A stretch of DNA of 64,000 bases from Nautilus pompilius (GCA_018389105.1 JACATO010000120.1:1360001-1424000); one strand, 5' to 3'; shown: positions 37,560-48,976, counted from the stretch's first letter. The notes: generated by a model from the sequence alone, not told the origin. Numbers and translations are program-made.

Positions 37560-37616
37560 AAGAATATACTCTATCAGTTTTTTCAGTTTTATTTCTTTAT
37601 TTACTTTTTTTAATAG
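37560..37616 (+). promoter_or_regulatory. 3' splice site and polypyrimidine tract of the ZMIZ exon
   Basis: A T-rich run (TTTTTTCAGTTTTATTTC, then TTTACTTTTTT) ends in TAATAG directly before codon 1 of the exon. The upstream CTATCAG around 37571 could be a competing AG, but the long T tract lies after it. A mariner terminal repeat ends at 37543, so the branch point must lie in a short stretch of about 70 bases or inside the transposon. Confidence 0.8.
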
Positions 37617-37730
37617 CAACTGGCTTCGCCAGCCGGTTTCCAGAGTGCTGCACGGGAGTTACTGGAATGGTGTTCTGATGCACGAGCATTTCAAAGGCCA
37701 TTTGAGAACAGTTTGATTGGATGCTTAACT
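37617..37730 (+). CDS. ZMIZ1: Internal coding exon of a ZMIZ1/ZMIZ2 (tonalli-like) transcriptional coregulator
   Basis: The exon is 114 nt, 38 codons, open in one frame and phase 0 at both ends. It is preceded by a pyrimidine-rich tract ending in TAATAG and followed by GTAAGT. The peptide contains [20 protein letters not shown] and then SLIGCLT. This matches the N-terminal region of vertebrate ZMIZ1 ([24 protein letters not shown]) with conservative changes. From the family: ZMIZ proteins are nuclear SP-RING/MIZ coactivators of the PIAS-like group, working with nuclear receptors, Notch and chromatin remodellers. This stretch belongs to their N-terminal helical (TPR-like) domain, while the SP-RING lies far downstream and is not in the window. 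The preceding exon should encode the first ~20 residues; I did not find it here. Orthology to ZMIZ1 versus ZMIZ2 cannot be decided, and an invertebrate may have one gene for both. Human ZMIZ1 also has very long introns at its 5' end. Confidence 0.93.
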
Positions 37731-37738
37731 GTAAGTTG
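37731..37738 (+). promoter_or_regulatory. 5' splice site of the ZMIZ exon
   Basis: The sequence ACT|GTAAGTTG is a near-consensus U1 donor immediately after the Thr codon of the GCLT motif. Reading through would give a stop (TGA) two codons later, which supports splicing here. Confidence 0.85.
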
Positions 37739-38543
37739 AAATTTTATTCTTAGTCTCTGTTCAAGGTGTTTTGTAAACTTGGGTAGAGAATTTCCAAGCA
37801 TCTTCAGAATGTTTCCTAAAAACATTCAAAAAGTTTTTGCAAGTGTGTTTTTCTCATATTAAAAAAAAAAATAAATAGTAGTCACAATCTGCTCTTAAGG
37901 GAGCTAATTTGCATAATTGATTTTAATGTCATTTAGACATGTGCCACTTGTTTATGACAAGTAATTAATTTTGTGGAATGAAAAAATAGCATTTCAGATA
38001 AAGTGTCTAAAAATACAATAAATTTTACAAAAATTAATTTTTGTTTCTCTGGGCATAATTGATTTTATTAAATCAGTATACATATGTGAGTGTGTGGGTG
38101 TGTTTGTTTTCTCTCTTTATGCTAGTTTTCTTCTGTATGTGGCGGTTGTTTAAAATTGTGTAAAATACTAAAACAACAAAATACTGCAAAAAGGCTGCAG
38201 ATGCTGGTGGGTTATCTAACATGGCTTTGAGGAAATTTTTGATTTGCACTGGCATGGACTTCTTTACATTAAACATTTTTCCTTTTCTTTCTTTTTTTAT
38301 GATTTATACGTTTCATTGTACATCAACAACATGGCACATTATTAACTGCTAAAATATTTACAAAACTAGCATTATTGATTAATAGCATGTGAAAAAGGCT
38401 TCATTTACCCAGTTTGGCTTAAAGGTGTTTTCACAGTGAAAAAGATCAAAGTTTCCAAAATATATTTCTGGAAAAAAATTAATTGAATAGATTTTTTTCA
38501 GTAATAATTTCAGATCATACACAAGTAGTGGGAATACTTAAGT

Positions 38544-38563
38544 GATATATATATATATATATA
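38544..38563. repeat. (TA)n microsatellite
   Basis: About nine alternating AT units, 0.8 kb into the downstream intron. Confidence 0.95.
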
Positions 38564-38629
38564 AAATGAATGATTTGATTAGATATTAGGAAATGACTTT
38601 TTAGTTGTTATTGTGCTGTATGCTATTTC

Positions 38630-38937
38630 TACAAGGGAGATAACCCTGGTGAAGCTGCATAGTGCTGCAGTTGTCTATGATATGAGGAATTGTTCCCAAT
38701 TCTGCACAATGAGGGCCTCAACACTTTGACTTTGACAGATAAATCAAGTCTCTACTAGAATTCTTCATTTTCATTTTTTGAAAAGTGGGAGGAAACCAGA
38801 CAGTTTGGAACCAGCTGGCAAAGAGCAAGAAGAAACTATGTTAATGGTGTACACTAATCTAAGCTTTCCTGATCAGAATTTAAATCAGGCCCTCAACCTA
38901 GCAGCAGTCCAGTAGTCTGGACCACAATCCTGCCCAT
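38630..38937 (-). mobile_element. tRNA-derived SINE, near full length (reverse)
   Basis: On the minus strand the element starts near 38937 with GGTCCAGACTACTGGACTGC, then GGGCCTGATTTAAATTCTG (B-box position), the central segment, and the tail GCAGCACTATGCAGCTTCACCAGGGTTATCTCC. The tail matches 4290-4320 closely, which fixes the 3' boundary of the family. It lies about 0.9 kb into the intron downstream of the ZMIZ exon. Confidence 0.8.
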
Positions 38938-39349
38938 TCTTTAGTAATTTTTATGGTATTGGTCTGAAATGATTTAAGGAAGCAGATAGCAGAAACTACA
39001 AGTATTTTTATAAGTTAACTTTTTTATCCAAGAAGCTATACAGGTTGCATTTTAATCTTTTAAAAAGTTTTTAAGCTGATGATTTGCCAAAATTTTTGTA
39101 ATTTTCATCAGTAAAAATTCCTAATTATCTACTATAATAATATGTCTCCCAAATATCCATGCCATGTTTTGTGTTCAAAGCGTTTGAGATGAAATAGAAG
39201 CACGCTACATTATGGTGGTGGTTCATTCTAGTAAAAAAGAGCAAAATCTTTTATCTGCTCAACAATGAAAAACTATTGAAGGAACTTCCTCTATCAAAGA
39301 CAGATCAAAATCAAGCCAACCAATTTCTGTTTGTATAAAAAAAAATTTT

Positions 39350-40060
39350 TAAGTCTTAGCCAGTCAAATTTCTCTAAACCTGCAGTGGATCATGATTAAA
39401 ATGGCTAAGAAAGTCAAGGTCAGCAAATTGATTGTCCAAAAAGTGATCAGAAAAGAGCTCAAATTCTATTACAAATTCTAGAAAGGTCGCTTTCTGATAA
39501 TGCAATCAAATCAAAAGCAGCTGGGTCATTCTCATTGACTCAAGACCCAACATGCAAGTAGCCATCATTTGTACATCCTGTTTTCACATGGCAACTGCTC
39601 ATTATTGAACAGTTGACCAAATTTTGTCCCTAGATCTTTATTTATTAAGAGAAAAAGACATCTGTCAAATGTAAAAGGTGCTTTTTGTGATGGTTTAGGC
39701 TAGCATCATTGTAAATCCATTGGTTTTTTTTATCCCTCAGGCATCAAACTCGATGCCAGTAGCTACAAAAAATGTGTTCTGGAGAGTTATATGAATCCCA
39801 AGCCCTGGACAACATTCCAGTAGTTTGGGGAACCTGCTTACATAGCCTGAGCAATGCAGACATGGTTGTTGGAGAAATTTCCAGATTTGATAGGCAAGGA
39901 AAATTGGCCTCAATCGTTACCTGATCTGAATTTGTTGGATTTCATTGTTTTTGGTGATTTTGGAAAAAAATACTTGCATATAGCCTTACAAAAATGCTAA
40001 AGTGTTCATAAAATTATTGTACAAGGAATGAAACAGAATTCCTCAAGAACAGGTCCATAA
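39350..40060 (+). pseudogene. Degenerate Tc1/mariner-type transposase relic
   Basis: Plus-strand translation gives an HTH-like KMAKKVKVSKLIVQKVIRKE. Near 39.73 kb is PSGIKLDASSYKKCVLESYM, which fits the G-VKLN-x-x-Y-x-x-x-L pattern after the catalytic strand. Around 39.87-39.98 kb LLEKFPDLIGKENWPQSLPD continues LNLLDFIVFGDF, matching the W-x-x-x-SPDLNPLDY-VWG motif that carries the third catalytic aspartate. Stops are frequent. I did not identify TIRs. This lineage is distinct from the mariners at 36.3 and 40.3 kb. It lies between the ZMIZ exon and mariner element 2. Confidence 0.75.
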
Positions 40061-40256
40061 TGACATTAGCAACTTTACATGACATCTCCAGGTTTGCATC
40101 AATTGAATAATTGTAATGTCATTGTAAACTAGAGAATTTGAGCTTTTAATTGATGCATAATTCAGATTATATAGATTTTGTTTTCCTGATTTTTTAAAAA
40201 CTATTTGCATATTAAAAAGCAAACAAAAATATTCTTTGGTTTATTTAAATTGTGTA

Positions 40257-41378
40257 GTAGGTTGTTACAAAGATTTTATTGTTTTTTTTTACCACAACAA
40301 TGTGACTTCATATAATTATATAATTGCTGACCTTGAAATTTATTAATCAAAGTAAGTTCTATTACAATTGATACCATTTTGAAAAAATCTGGATTTCTGG
40401 AGACGATAACCTGTTGGAAGATAGTTTCAGTTGTTGCTTGGTTGAAGAAGGATTTCATATGGAGGAAGCTTTCAAGGTGTTTGAAAAGGTGGTAGTCTGT
40501 GGGAGAAAGGTCTGGTGAATAGTCTGAGTGAGGGAGAACTTCATACCCCAACGTGTTCAGTTTCTGAAGAGTCACTTTTGCAACATGAGGACGAGCATTG
40601 TCGTGGAGCAGGATTGGACCTCTTCGATTCACCAATGTGCTGGCTGTCGTTTGGAGAGTTTCTGATCAACAACATTTGATTCATGACAGTACCTTTCAGC
40701 TGTGATGGTTTCCCAGGTTGCAAGAAGTTATAGTGGATGACACCAGTTGCAGTCCACCAGACAGTGACCATGACCATCTTTGGGTGGGGGCAGGGTTTTG
40801 GAATGTAGTTAAGCACCTTGTCTCTGTCAAGCCACTGTGCTAATGTTTGTGATTGTCATTAAGGATCCATTTTTCATCACATGTAATGATTTGGTCAAGA
40901 ATTGGGTTGTTATTGTTTCTTATGACAAGCAAAGAGCTGATCTCCAATCGACGATTTTGTTGTTGTTCATTCAACTCATAAGGCACCACTTGACCAGCTT
41001 TTCCACCTCGCCGATTGTGTCAAGATGCCGGGAAACAGTTGCAGTGCCTACGTCAAGCTCCCCAGCAATTTCTCACAGTTTTTCTTGGATCGGCTTCAGT
41101 GGAGGCTTTCAGGCAGTCGTCATCACAGCTGAAAGGATGTCCGTCCGCTAAGTTCTTCATCTTCAAGGCTCACATCTCCTGATCAAAACTTTGCAAATCA
41201 TATCTATGCTTCACTCAGAACCCTGAAACAAATATCCATTTCATGATTTTTAAAAAGGTAGGTTTTGCATAATGTCTGCCAGACGATATCCTATCTGCAC
41301 ACACCTTCACAAGCATGTAAAAAATGAACCCCAAATTAACATAATATGAAAACCACCAAAACTTTTGTAACGACCTAA
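40257..41378 (-). mobile_element. Mariner element 2, same family and orientation as element 1
   Basis: The left end (GTAGGTTGTTACAAAGATTTT) and right end (AAAACTTTTGTAACGACCTAA) are imperfect inverted repeats matching those of the element at 36323-37543. TA lies outside each (40255-40256 and 41379-41380). At 1122 bp it is about 100 bp shorter than element 1, partly from a deletion near the transposase N terminus. The two copies differ at many positions, so they are independent old insertions rather than a recent duplication. Confidence 0.93.
40276..41235 (-). pseudogene. Inactive mariner transposase in element 2
   Basis: Minus-strand pieces include NNNPILDQIITCDEKWIL (first catalytic motif present), NYIPKPCPHPK, MVMVTVWWTATGVIHYNFLQ, then after a frame change ILLHDNARPHVAKVTLQKLN and SPDLSPTDYHLFKHLESFL. 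All three aspartate motifs of the DD34D triad are readable, unlike in element 1, but they lie in different frames. The N-terminal helix-turn-helix region is shortened and carries stops. Open frames at 40276-40635 and 40541-40816 are its two longest remnants. Confidence 0.9.
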
Positions 41379-43429
41379 TACTTGTTAATCCAACTAACTT
41401 GATTTTTTTTGTCTGTCACATTTTTTTCTTTTAATAAGTGAGCATGTAGAATTTTTTTTTTCCTTGGTAGCATGAAAAAATACATGATTAGTTCTTAATA
41501 TGTTTCCTATTTCGAAGTTTTTGGTTTATATGTGGTTTAAATTTTAGTACGGATGTGCAGAAACTATTGAATCTAATAAACTACAGGAAACTCACTAGTC
41601 TAACAAAATCAGGGATGTATCCACACATGTAACACTTAATTGTTGTGCCAACATAATCCTTATTTCTGGGGAAATAGTTGTTAAAAAAATGTATGCATCA
41701 AGTTACATATTGTTATACTAGTCAAAGCAACTATGTTTATCTAAACATGATAGTGAGTGTATTTGCCTTTTTTAGTGTTTTTTGATAACATAGATTTATT
41801 GATTTTTTCATGGGTTGGTGGAAATAAGGTGAGTATGAAAGCCTTTTTATCTTGAAACATTGGCATCATGAATTCACCTGTTGAAGATTAGTTTTGGACA
41901 ACTTTGGTGGAAGTGAGAATGATGGGTACAGCGATGGATTGCCTTTAGTTTCTGGTTTATATTATTCACAATGATGATCTGTACAAATGCCACCTCCTTA
42001 ATGTAATAACTTTTGCATTCAGTTGTCGATTCTACTAAGTTTTACAAAATCAATCAGTGTGCATGACTTCCATTGTGAAACTGTTATGTGATGTATCACC
42101 GATGATGGTTAATGCAGTACACTGCAGCTATATCAAAAAATGCTCCACCAGATCCTGATAATCATTTTGAATAAATTTATTTATATGCATGCCATTGTTA
42201 GTTGCCACCAGGATTTGGTGTACTCTCCTAATTCATGGTTTAACCCCAGTTTCACCATTTCCATCAGTTCAGTTTAAAACCTATCATTTCTTGTGTTGTT
42301 AACTGTTTTACCGCATGCTAAAAACATTCCTATGTGAGTTATTTTCAGGCCCTGTCTTCCTTTTGCCCATGTGTGCTATGAATATTTATAGAAGGTAGCA
42401 TCTTTCATGAATTAAATTTTTGGTTTTACATGTGCTTGGTTTTCCTTGAATTGATAAGGGATCATTACTATTTCTCAGAGATGCAGAAAACTGATTAAAA
42501 TTATTTATATTAGAAATATTTTCTGATAATAAAAATTAGTGGTTGTAAACACTTCATTAATATAAACCACACTGACTTTAAGCTGATAAGTGTTTCCACT
42601 ATTCTTTCACTGTGGCTGTTTTATTCTCAAACCATACTTTCCTAAAAAATACCTAAAATAAAGAGAAATGTTCATGATGATACTAGTATCATTATGATAA
42701 AGCTACTTTAGAGCAAAACAGTCATTTCTATAATTATTTTCTTGCCATAAATGATATCAGAAATATATGCAGAGCAATTGATCAATATGCCTATAATTGT
42801 TGATCACATTGAATGGATATTTCCTTTCTTCATAAACTAGTTTTTCTACCATGATAAACTGATCATACTATTTTGCTAGTTCACTCATTCACATGTTTTA
42901 GACTACAGCACATATTACATCATCGGTTCTTCAAAACAGTGACTAGTAAATGAGCCCATTGTTTGTTAAAATATGTTAATTTTATTTCATCTGGTTTTTT
43001 TTTTTCAAAAATCAAACTTTCTGGTTTAACACTATTATAATATATTTTCCTTGCAGGGTTTTTAAAAAAATACTGAAATGAACTTGAATAATATTATCTG
43101 TATTATGATGCTAATTTTGTGTAACATTTTGATACTGCTACCAGTTTAACTATGCTTTCCTGCCTGTGCATTCTGTATTGGTGATGATGCAAATGCCTTT
43201 TGCTTACCTGCAAAATGGAAAATTAAGGAAATCTTTTACCTATGTGAAGAAAACTATTGTTATTGTTGCATACTTATGACAGTACTTTAATTATTCTTCC
43301 TTGCCTATTGTTATGTAACTGCATCTGAATGCTCATATAGGAATAATATCAAAACAGTACAGGGCCACAGGTTATTTTGTGGTTGTGCCAACTTGACTTG
43401 CTAGGCTCAATAGATAGAGCCTGCAGAGG

Positions 43430-43556
43430 ATGACACTAAGTCACAACAAGTCAATGGCAGTTTAACCTGAAGGTCCCTACTAGAACTCTTCATTTTTAGA
43501 TGTGTGGCAAAACAGGAGTGCCAACCAACATGGCTATCAGGGAAGCAGAAAAAGGA
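43430..43556 (-). mobile_element. tRNA-SINE fragment (central segment, reverse)
   Basis: Read in reverse, CCTGATAGCCATGTTGGTTGG is followed by CACACATCTAAAAATGAAGAGTTCTAGTAGGGACCTTCAGG. This is the family's central core. The head is missing, and the sequence below about 43430 (towards 43360) is not clearly part of the element. Confidence 0.6.
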
Positions 43557-43999
43557 TACTTGTCAGCTTTATTGTTTATCTTGGTTATTTCAGAAAAGTA
43601 CCAAATTTCTCACAGAAATAATAAACATTGGGTTTAATATATTTTTGTTTTTTTTTTTTAATTTATAAAACTTTTTTGTGCAAGAAAAATAAACATTATT
43701 TCAAATAAAGGTAAAGGAAAGGTGAGTTGATGTTTTTTTGTTTTATGAATATTAGATGTTTAATTTATATTCCCTCATAACCTTCAGAGAGTTTAGGTGG
43801 TTTACCTTTTATTAAATGATGCCATTTATTCTTTGGCTGTGGCACTCTTCCCCAAAAAATAAATAAAAAATAAAAAGGTATTTTAATGAATCTTATTGAA
43901 CACTGGGTCTCCTTAGCATTTAATATTTTGCTCATCCTATTATTCCCCAACTCAAAGTTAATTACTTGAGAGATAGTTTTTCTATGTTACCTGATAGTC

Positions 44000-44640
44000 A
44001 TCCAGTCATTATTTGATTGATTTGGCTGTAGTTGGAAGGGAGGTGGCTGGGAAGTTGACCTTGAGCTTAGGACTAACTGGACAGTCCAGGGCTATTTATG
44101 TGGACCAAGGAATTCAACATATCTTATTTCAGGGTGCCCCACCATGATTGGTTTGCTATGTGATATGCATCCAATTTTGTTGTAGCAGGATTTCCAGATA
44201 GACAGCTACTTGATATTCAATTAATTTGATGGAATTTCATTGTGGTGAAAGATACTCCAGCAGATGAAAGGTAAATGGAAGTATGCCTAGTGCTAGTCCT
44301 ACAGCTCCTTGGGCAGTTTGTGATTGCTTCCTGACAATGTAAACATGTTATTAACTAGCTCATAGATCTTCCCTTGCAGACTTATAAATAGTTTTTAAAC
44401 CAGAGATTGTTTTTATTTTATGATTACTGTTTTTATGATATTGAAGGCTAGAACAGAAAAAAAACAACAGATATTTGATTTCATTTTGTTGAGCTGACAG
44501 CAGCACAGAGAGAACTTAAATTCATGATGTCTACAGGAATGTGATTATCTGTGCTGGCTAAAAACAGAGAGAGGCCTCTAAGCCAGACCATTACAATCCT
44601 TGCATTTATCCAATTGAGTAGATTCAGCATCAGGTAGAAA
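44000..44640. promoter_or_regulatory. Non-repetitive island, candidate conserved element
   Basis: The stretch is less AT-rich than its flanks and contains TTATTTGATTGATTTGGCTG, GGGAGGTGGCTGGGAAGTTG, GGACTAACTGGACAGTCCAGG (a short palindrome around CTGGACAGTCCAG) and GCTGACAGCAGCACAGAG. There are no coding or transposon signatures. Confidence 0.2.
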
Positions 44641-44687
44641 CAGACTACATAGAGTAAAGAAAGAATTTCTTCCCCTTTTTTTTAAAT

Positions 44688-44706
44688 TGAGAGAGAGAGA
44701 GAGAGA
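44688..44706. repeat. (GA)n microsatellite
   Basis: Nine GA units. Confidence 0.95.
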
Positions 44707-45333
44707 CTAATATTGGTCACCGTGTCAAATTTAATATGGTGTTTTGGATTCATGGATTGGTTCTCATTGTTCAATGGGATTATAATATCAGTCTGGAATA
44801 ATATTTTTCTCCATGTTTTTGCAGAATAGATCAAGAATCTTAAAGAAAAAAAGGGAGATTAAGTTTTTTTTGGGAAAATACTAGAATTTTTTTAAAGGCT
44901 TAATAATAATTTTTTTTTTTTTATCTGTTCCAGCCAATAAAATGCTTTAACTAATGAGTAACTAAAAAACAGCTTTCTACAAAACTAATGGCCACCCAAC
45001 AGAAAATCTAGACTTGGTTGCATTTTTCTTACTATTTCTGTAAATTTAATAAGTGTTATATTTAACTAAATAAAATTATTTTGCAATCTGTGGATTTCCT
45101 AAAAATCTGCAAAATGAAGAAATATCATTGTGAATGGAAATATTTTATGAAAAAAGCCATAACCAAACAAAAATTATGTTGTAGAGTAGCATTACTGTCT
45201 TTACTCTCTTCCCTGTTTTTGGTTAGTTAATAAGAGATTATTTTAAAGGATATATTTTATCACATTATGTCAGCCAAACTAAATTTTTAAACTAGAAAAA
45301 TTGCCTGAGTTAGCAAGTTGCTGCCTTTTTGAC

Positions 45334-45351
45334 AAAAAAAAAAAAAAAAAA
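45334..45351. repeat. A18 homopolymer
   Basis: A run of 18 As followed by GGAG. No SINE or retrocopy was recognised immediately upstream. Confidence 0.9.
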
Positions 45352-46250
45352 GGAGTTAAGAAAATTGTTTAAATGCCTTTGGCTGTTATATGGAGCATTC
45401 AAGTTGACTTGCCTGGAAAAGGGGCCTATGAAAGAGGCCTGGCCACATTTGCTTGCATAAACCTTGAGTAGCTTAGGGAGACTGAATTAAAAAAATTTTT
45501 TTATATACATATATGTTAGTGACATCGTCTTAAATTATCAGTGATGTTGAACTAATGCAGCAAGCAGGTTGTGAGTGAAGTATCAATGCAACAAATATGA
45601 TCAGACCGTGGCTTAAAAATATGTTAAGATTTGTTTTTTTTCCCTAAAGAAATTCCTAAATTTAAAAAAAAAAAACTCTGCTGACTGCTAATTTCATTTA
45701 TGTTAATAAACATATTAACCTCTGAGTTGCTATGCTGTTTTAGAAATCTAATAGCAGACTAGCATCCCAGCTACACTGGCTGTGGGTTCCTTCTCAAACA
45801 TTTTTAAGAATGGAGTTAATCTAGAAACCAGCTCTCAAGGCGGCATTGATATGTCACAGCCTTAAGTTGAGAAAATCATTTTTGTTTTCTTATGCCCATG
45901 CCAACAGTGTTTTGCTTTTGTTTTGTATTATTTTATGTATTGCAATGAAGCACATGATGTAAATACTTTTTTTTTTTTTTAAGTTCACTGCCTAGTTATT
46001 AGGGTCCAAAATGTCAGCCATGTATGATAAAGAACTGGCATGGTATTGGTTGACACCAAAGTCATGTGTAAATTCCAGGTGAGATAGTACTGTTAAATTA
46101 GCCAACATATAAGGAAGCAGACAGTAAGCACTCTGGAAATAACTATGGAATACCAGCCAAAAAAAAAGAAAAAACACAGACAGAAATTACATTGAAAATA
46201 TAGCATAATTTTAAAAGGTTACATGGAAGGTACTAGCTTTGCCAGCAAGT

Positions 46251-46267
46251 CCACACACACACACACA
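46251..46267. repeat. (CA)n microsatellite
   Basis: About eight CA units. Confidence 0.93.
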
Positions 46268-46322
46268 AATGTTGCATCAAATGAGTTTGGTTTTTTTTTA
46301 AAGTTTTGCTGATGAAATCTTA

Positions 46323-46388
46323 AATTTTTCCTGGTTATAATGCAAACAATGTTTCAATTTTTCCTGGTTATAATGCAAGCAATGTTTC
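46323..46388 (+). repeat. 33-bp tandem duplication
   Basis: Two adjacent copies of a 33-bp unit beginning AATTTTTCCTGGTTATAATG differ at one base (GCAAAC versus GCAAGC). The unit is not low complexity. Confidence 0.95.
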
Positions 46389-48094
46389 AAAAGCCAGTTG
46401 TAGCTACTCAACAATATACACAGTGTCTGATTTATAGAACACATCTAATTCCTGAAAAGTCTGTAAATGATCCATTTACTTTCTTGCTTTTACCTGATTC
46501 ATGCCAATGATGAATTTAGGAGAAATACATAAAAGCAATAAAAGAATTAATACTTTATAATCCTTTTTATAAATTCCTAACTTATGGTTAATGGTTAATT
46601 GGGGATTTTTTACAATACTACACTGGGATTTCTTTTTTGTAACTCACCCCCCTCCAAGACACAAACAATGGAGTCAATGTGGTGTTTAATGTACATATGT
46701 TGAAATAATGTTTAGCTTGTATTCTGACCGACCCTCAAGATGCGTGATATATAGAATCATAGTTTTCTTAATTGTTCTTTTAAGTTATGTTTTTCTTTAT
46801 ATATTTTCTGGCCACTTTTCCGTATTTTCTCTTTTTCTTCCTTTTTAGTGGCATCTGTCACACCAAAGAATAAATAACATGACTTCTACTTTTACTCTCC
46901 ACATTAATTCTGTTTCCAGTCTCAAGTCAACTTTGAACTAAAGCTTTTTGTGGCTTCAAAGACTGGCTGAGTGTTTGTGGTTACTGCTGCTTCATCATCA
47001 GTTGGTAGATAACAGATGCTATAGTGCCAAGACTTGAAACCACAGACAATCTCTGTTTTACATAAAATTCTTATCTATTTATATTGGAATATTTTACAAA
47101 ATGAATGCTTTTTCACTCTCCTATTTGTCTCAACTTATATTTATTTATGTGAGCTTCTACTTTGAATAACATGTGCATATAGATAGATGTTCCTAAGCAC
47201 TTGCTATGCCTGCCTATGTGTGGATCCTGTTAGAGCAAGCATTGGACAGTCTGCCTCTAAAGCCAATCATTTCATTGTTCATGCTGTCCACATAATCTGC
47301 ATTTTTTATCATCCATAATCATTACAGTTATTATTATATAATCATCATATTAACATTTTTAATTTTGAATATATTTTTCATTTATATCTTGTTTTGGGGT
47401 TTTTCAGAGGATGAATTTTTGGTTTTATTCATAATTTTTTTCATTATTTCCTTTGAGCTATTTTTTAAACGTTTCTCTGGTAAATTACCTTTTTTGCATG
47501 AAATTAATTATTTTTGTATTGATACTAGAAATGCATCATATCAGATTGTCAATTTTTTGGGTGATGAGCATCAGTGATGTAAGAGGGAAGTGTATTCAAA
47601 AACATGCAGGAGACATTCATTCCTCTATCTTTGTTTTTGCTATTTTTTCTTTAAATAACATTTTGTTTATTTTCTTTGTATATAACTGAATGCGTATTTT
47701 AATGTTGGTTCATGGTAGTGCTTTCAAAATCTTCTGTATGATTCTTAATATTGCTGACAGCTTCCTGTTTTTCTGTATTTGTGTGTGTGGAATATTTATT
47801 AAAGTGACAGGTTCTGTTTAGCTAGATCTTGTACACACTTAAGAAGAATTTTATTAATTGTTATATCTTTTAGTAAGGCGCTTTGTTGCTCTTGACCTTT
47901 TAACTTCTATGAAGGTAGAATTATATCGTAAATCTTGACTTTTTGGTGCAACTTAAATGTTATTTACTACAGTAGACAGTGTAAAATATTTAAACTGTTC
48001 TGTTGTGGAAGATGGGTCCCTTAACTTAAGCCAGTAAATGTTGAATGTAAACATCAGTTGTAAACAGTCTAACTACTGTGTGGCTGCTGAACTT

Positions 48095-48640
48095 TTGACC
48101 TTTCTTGGGGTTCAGACTACTGTAGAAATAACATATATTATTGTCCTGAGGGAGCCAGGGAGTTGAGGTGTTAGCTGGTGTGGGTGTGGCATGTCTGGTG
48201 ATAAGGGAGCAATCCTATAGTGTGGTCAGAGGTTCCCCCCCCCCACACTATCAAGGGAGAGTGACCTGCATGACCCCACTGACTGATGTGAACCAGCTAG
48301 CTAGCTATCACTGCCAACATACTTGAGATTCCTATAGAATGGGCAGGGCAGCCTCCCTGTTTGTTGGAGAGTCAATTTACTGTAGCAGCTCTGGATGCTT
48401 GATTGGCCAGCCAGCCTTCCTTCCTTCCTAATCTGCTGGAGATATCTATCTGACTGGGGGCCCCGCCCCTGCCCCTGCCCACCTAAGTGGAAGGAATCTG
48501 AAATTTGTTACAGCAACACCAGCAGCATCAGCATCAGCCAGAGATTGCTCTATTCCAGGTTTTCACTGCTTTCTAATGGGTTGATTATTCATTGGGATTT
48601 GCTCTTGTGTTGGCACTTACTGGTTAACTGAGCAGTTATT
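48095..48640. promoter_or_regulatory. Most GC-rich island of the window; possible regulatory region or untranslated exon
   Basis: The island carries a C10 run (48235-48244), CCTTCCTTCCTTCC, and GGGGGCCCCGCCCCTGCCCCTGCCC at 48456-48480, which has GC-box-like (Sp1-type) character. A potential mini-exon is bracketed by TTACAG (48511-48516) and CAG|GTTTTC near 48561. Its peptide would be Q/H/S-rich and unrecognised. An open frame at 48395-48631 has no known domain. An alternative promoter of the host gene is possible but unproven. Confidence 0.28.
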
Positions 48641-48923
48641 ATTGCCTATTGCTTTGTGTCTCTTCTGTAGGCAATCTGGCTTCTGTTGCTAGTACAATCA
48701 AAACAGTTCCCTTGTATTACAGTGTACCTAATTAAGTTGATTAAATACAAACATTATGATAGAAAGATGCTAGAGGCCATATTTATGGACTGATTTGTTT
48801 TGTGAAGACCAGTGAGTTTAATAATGATAATCTTTAATTTTTATAAATAATATAATCTTTGTTGTTATTACCTCATCCACATTTGAGTATGTCAGCATTA
48901 ATTAGTGATTGATATACTCATAC

Positions 48924-48976
48924 CACACACGTGTGTATGTGTGTGTGTGCGCGCGCACACGCGCATGTGCTGTGCG
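48924..48976. repeat. Alternating purine-pyrimidine tract (TG/CG), potential Z-DNA
   Basis: ACACGTGTGTATGTGTGTGTG, then CGCGCGCACACGCGCATGTG. Almost strict purine-pyrimidine alternation for about 50 bp, including CG steps that are rare in the rest of the window. Confidence 0.9.

Larger units (their letters stand above)
1..37616 (+). other. Presumed intron upstream of the ZMIZ exon
   Basis: Apart from the relics listed separately, this stretch holds AT-rich DNA with no open frame that I can relate to a protein. I looked for an exon encoding the ZMIZ start (the HIQQTN region) next to GTAAGT/GTGAGT sites and did not recognise one. The stretches 2110-4040, 4331-6410, 6530-8750, 9110-12140, 12520-14370, 16270-18470, 19100-20950, 22200-30500, 31120-32560 and 33650-35790 hold only homopolymer tracts, microsatellites and unclassified AT-rich sequence. 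Whether all 37 kb is one intron, or includes untranslated 5' exons or intergenic DNA, cannot be told from sequence alone. Confidence 0.55.

Noticed and set aside
48517-48561. Mini-exon between TTACAG and CAG|GT
   Set aside because: The Q/H/S-rich peptide matches nothing recognised; splice-like words occur often by chance.
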